Below, piece after piece: positions 61,821 through 64,000 of a stretch of DNA of 64,000 bases (the first letter of the stretch is position 1; every line of letters begins with the position of its first letter). Location: positions 62,001 to 126,000 of the forward strand of contig NW_001799211.1 of assembly GCF_000165425.1 (NCBI RefSeq), in the 5' to 3' direction. This DNA comes from Paramecium tetraurelia. Taxonomy: Eukaryota > Ciliophora > Oligohymenophorea > Peniculida > Parameciidae. Under the pieces are notes generated by a model. It was given only the letters and a program-made list of their open reading frames with translations, had not been told where the DNA came from and searched no databases. The translations under genes and the position numbers were made by a program.

Positions 61821-61923
61821 CAACAAACTAATAAAGAATTTGATAGATATATAGACTAAAAAGAGTTTAATTAATTAAATCTGACTTTTCCGAATACACA
61901 AATTTCAACTTTTTTTATATTTC

Positions 61924-62203
61924 TCAATCCATTGAATTTCCTTCTATAAAACTGTGCCTAAAGAACTGTTCACTTTTAATTATCTGAAATAATTGATTGG
62001 TGTATTCATTAATTTGGTTTCTTATAAATAACTTGATATATTTAAGAAATGAGCAGCTCATCTTCAATTTTGTCGATATAATATAAGCTTATTTTTTGCC
62101 TTCCAGAAACAGAAATAGATATTAGGACATTATTTTTAGTGACCCTAATAGCCATTTTAAATCTATCTTAAAATGTTTATAACCTTCTTTTAGCTGATTT
62201 CAT
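61924..62203 (-). CDS. possible small minus-strand gene
   Basis: From ATG 62203 the minus frame reads MKSAKRRLQTFQDRFKMA and NNVLISISVSGRQKISLYY, then IEDELLISQIYQVI. A protein-like continuation in another frame (QLFQIIKSEQFFRHSFIEGN) ends at TGA 61924. A frame change between them is required, but no good GT...AG pair is visible. The first part resembles a small PH- or PTB-like strand pattern; this is weak. Confidence 0.35.
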
Positions 62204-62413
62204 TAATTTTACATTATACTTATTTAGTAATTAAATAAATATAATTTAAAACTAAGTAAGTAATATTCTAAGAACAAAATGATCAAACGAATAAAATCAA
62301 AAGTTAACTTGAAAATGGAATATCAGTTTAAAATCTATATATTATTACTCAAAATATAGAAGAATATTGCAGGTAAAATTTAGCAATAATTTCATTGATA
62401 AATATCTTTAATT

Positions 62414-64000
62414 TCAAGAAAATAATTTATTACTAGCAACTTTCACTTTCTCCTGCTTAAACATCTATCTGAAAACATATTGAACTTTAGGATAGAGTTG
62501 CTTTGCAAAAACTATTCCAAGGCACGTTATCAAAAAATACATCTAAATAAATCCTAAAGTAACTTTGTTTTCATAGGAAATAGCCATCTGAGTAAAATCA
62601 AAATATAAGAATAAGCTTAAACTAAATATTGTCAAGACTCCTTCAATTATTAATAATATAATCCTATCAGATTTGGAGCATAATTTATATTAGTAGGTTA
62701 TATAGAATGAGCTTACATTGCTAAAAGAAATTAACAGCAATTACAAAATTTATTCCCTTTAGAACTCTATTAATACAATATGGAAAAACATCGTTCTGGA
62801 AATGTCTAAGCCTATGAATTTTATTTATTGAATTGCTTTTATATTTTTCTTATGGTAATCTCCACATACACTAAATAATTTTAATAACAAGCTAATACAC
62901 ATCAAAAGTATTGAAATTGCAAAAAATGTAGTTAAAATGCTTCTCAAATTATTTACTCTATTATAATAAATTTGTAAAATCACTTTAAATATCAAATCCC
63001 ATGAATTAATGTAAATAGGTTGTAGCATTTTATTATAATTTTAAAGATACCGTATTTTCATTATTTAGGTGATGCTATTTTTAAAATTAAGTAATAAATT
63101 AGTGATTATTAAAAAAATCTTTGATTAAATAGTTGTTTGATATTCGAGACTTTTCATATATTAACTTAATCTTAAGAATAAAAGAAAAAGGTTTCTGGCA
63201 AAATAAAATAATGGTATCAATGCTAATGCTTAAAGAAGTTGTGGTAAAATATTTGTAAAAAGATCAACTTCTACATGATATTATTAGAATTTTCCACTTA
63301 ATTCAAATTATTTTTCATTTCTTGTTATTAAATTTAAATAATCATCAGCTTCAAAAAGGTTCAAATAAGATGTAAGAGATAGCAACTCCTATGCTTAAAA
63401 ATAAATTTAAAGGTTTTCAGGATAGTCCACATTAATAAATCGTAAGAATGATTAATATTACAAAAGATTCAGTGTTTCAATAACGAAGGAACTTTAACCA
63501 GAAACTAAAGAAACTGCACATATAGTTATTGCTCCAATCATAAATGCTTTGTTGGATGATTAAGCATAATTGGATAACTATTTTTATTCTCCAGATATTA
63601 TTTTTGGGAGTTATAGAATAATTTATTCACTGGGATTAAAAATGGTTTAATTATTTGAGTTAACAACTACTTGGTTCAATTAAACTTAAAGAACAGATTT
63701 TGTAGAAAGCTGTTAGAAAATGTCAATTACAACCTAATACTTTGCATTCGAAAGGTCGAATGAAAGATCTTAAATTGCATTAATAGTAATATTATAATAT
63801 TGGGAATCTAAATCTGTGATGCTAATATTAAATAGTGTTTGGTCTTTTAATATATTGTCCTAAATTTTTACTTCTTAGTCAAATGTAATATCAACATATT
63901 AGAGAGCATATAATTATTTGTTGTAGGTCAGTTACATGATTGCTTTTTTTGAATATACGCATTCATTATCTCGACATACCTTATTATCTTTCCATGAACT
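62414..64000 (-). CDS. large multi-pass membrane protein, 5' part beyond the window
   Basis: The minus frame is open from the right edge to TGA 62414, over 500 residues. The extracellular-side part shows strand-like segments (FNISITDLDSQYYNITIN; VEVDLFTNILPQ). About residue -270 from the end begins a block of five to six membrane helices (AFMIGAITICAVSLVSG; LLQALALIPLFYFARNLFLL; ILTTFFAISILLMCISLLL; LLLISFSNVSSFYI; VLTIFSLSLFLYF). The end is basic (KQEKVKVASNKLFS). It resembles the large ciliate membrane proteins with a repeat-rich ectodomain and a multi-helix C-terminus; no family name can be given. Confidence 0.65.

Noticed and set aside
1-64000. tRNA, rRNA, CRISPR, operon-like promoters or ribosome binding sites
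   Set aside because: No cloverleaf, conserved rRNA segment or spaced repeat array was seen, and the genome is a eukaryotic nucleus with introns and a ciliate code, so bacterial signals are not expected.
1-64000. Retroelements, viral copies or DNA transposons
   Set aside because: No reverse transcriptase, integrase, capsid or transposase motif and no terminal repeats were noticed; this fits a macronuclear genome, from which such elements are normally removed.

Overview
The window looks like macronuclear DNA of a ciliate, most probably Paramecium. Three things support this. Long reading frames are open only if TAA and TAG are read as glutamine and TGA is the sole stop. Almost every multi-exon gene closes its frame only when tiny introns of about 20-30 nt (GTA...TAG) are removed. 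One gene (18739-19909) encodes a trichocyst-matrix-type protein, a secretory family typical of Paramecium. The DNA is very AT-rich, and genes lie on both strands with gaps often under 100 bp. All translations below use TGA-only termination, so standard-code ORF calls badly under-represent the genes.

Layout. 0-7.6 kb: small coiled-coil and Gln-rich genes, a two-pore-type cation channel (3060-6685) and, divergent from it, a bZIP factor. 7.6-15.7 kb: coiled-coil genes around a PP4 regulatory subunit 3 (SMEK/Psy2) homologue, then a mitochondrial porin-like beta-barrel and a two-helix membrane protein. 15.7-23.6 kb: a minus-strand run with a VIT/CCC1 iron transporter, a Cache-domain membrane protein, the trichocyst matrix protein, a NAP1/SET histone chaperone, a mitochondrial carrier and a zeta-class glutathione transferase. 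23.7-32.1 kb: a giant type I membrane protein, a coiled-coil gene and a long helical protein ending in a probable RAP domain. 32.2-37.3 kb: a second bZIP protein with a cysteine cluster, small unknown genes and Sar1. 37.6-45.8 kb: a second two-domain voltage-gated-type channel, a full ABCC transporter and a multi-pass protein with a long cytosolic tail. 47.2-50.7 kb: a secreted Cys-rich protein, a class I methyltransferase, Rpb10 and an H-type lectin protein. 51-62 kb: coiled-coil genes, a membrane-anchored RBR ubiquitin ligase, condensin subunit SMC2 and a gene built from 18 perfect-length 21-bp heptad repeats. 62.4-64 kb: a large membrane protein that runs off the right edge.

The genes do not form an operon or an obvious single system; this is ordinary dense ciliate gene space mixing housekeeping genes (Sar1, SMC2, Rpb10, NAP1, PP4R3) with membrane, secretory and coiled-coil genes. 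I saw no transposon, viral remnant, CRISPR array, rRNA or convincing tRNA. The least explained items are the heptad-repeat gene, the RBR ligase with C-terminal membrane helices, the cysteine-cluster bZIP, the 1,289-residue type I membrane protein, and loci where introns or frames do not resolve cleanly. Random frames average roughly 60 codons here because only TGA stops, so short ORFs without homology are given low confidence.
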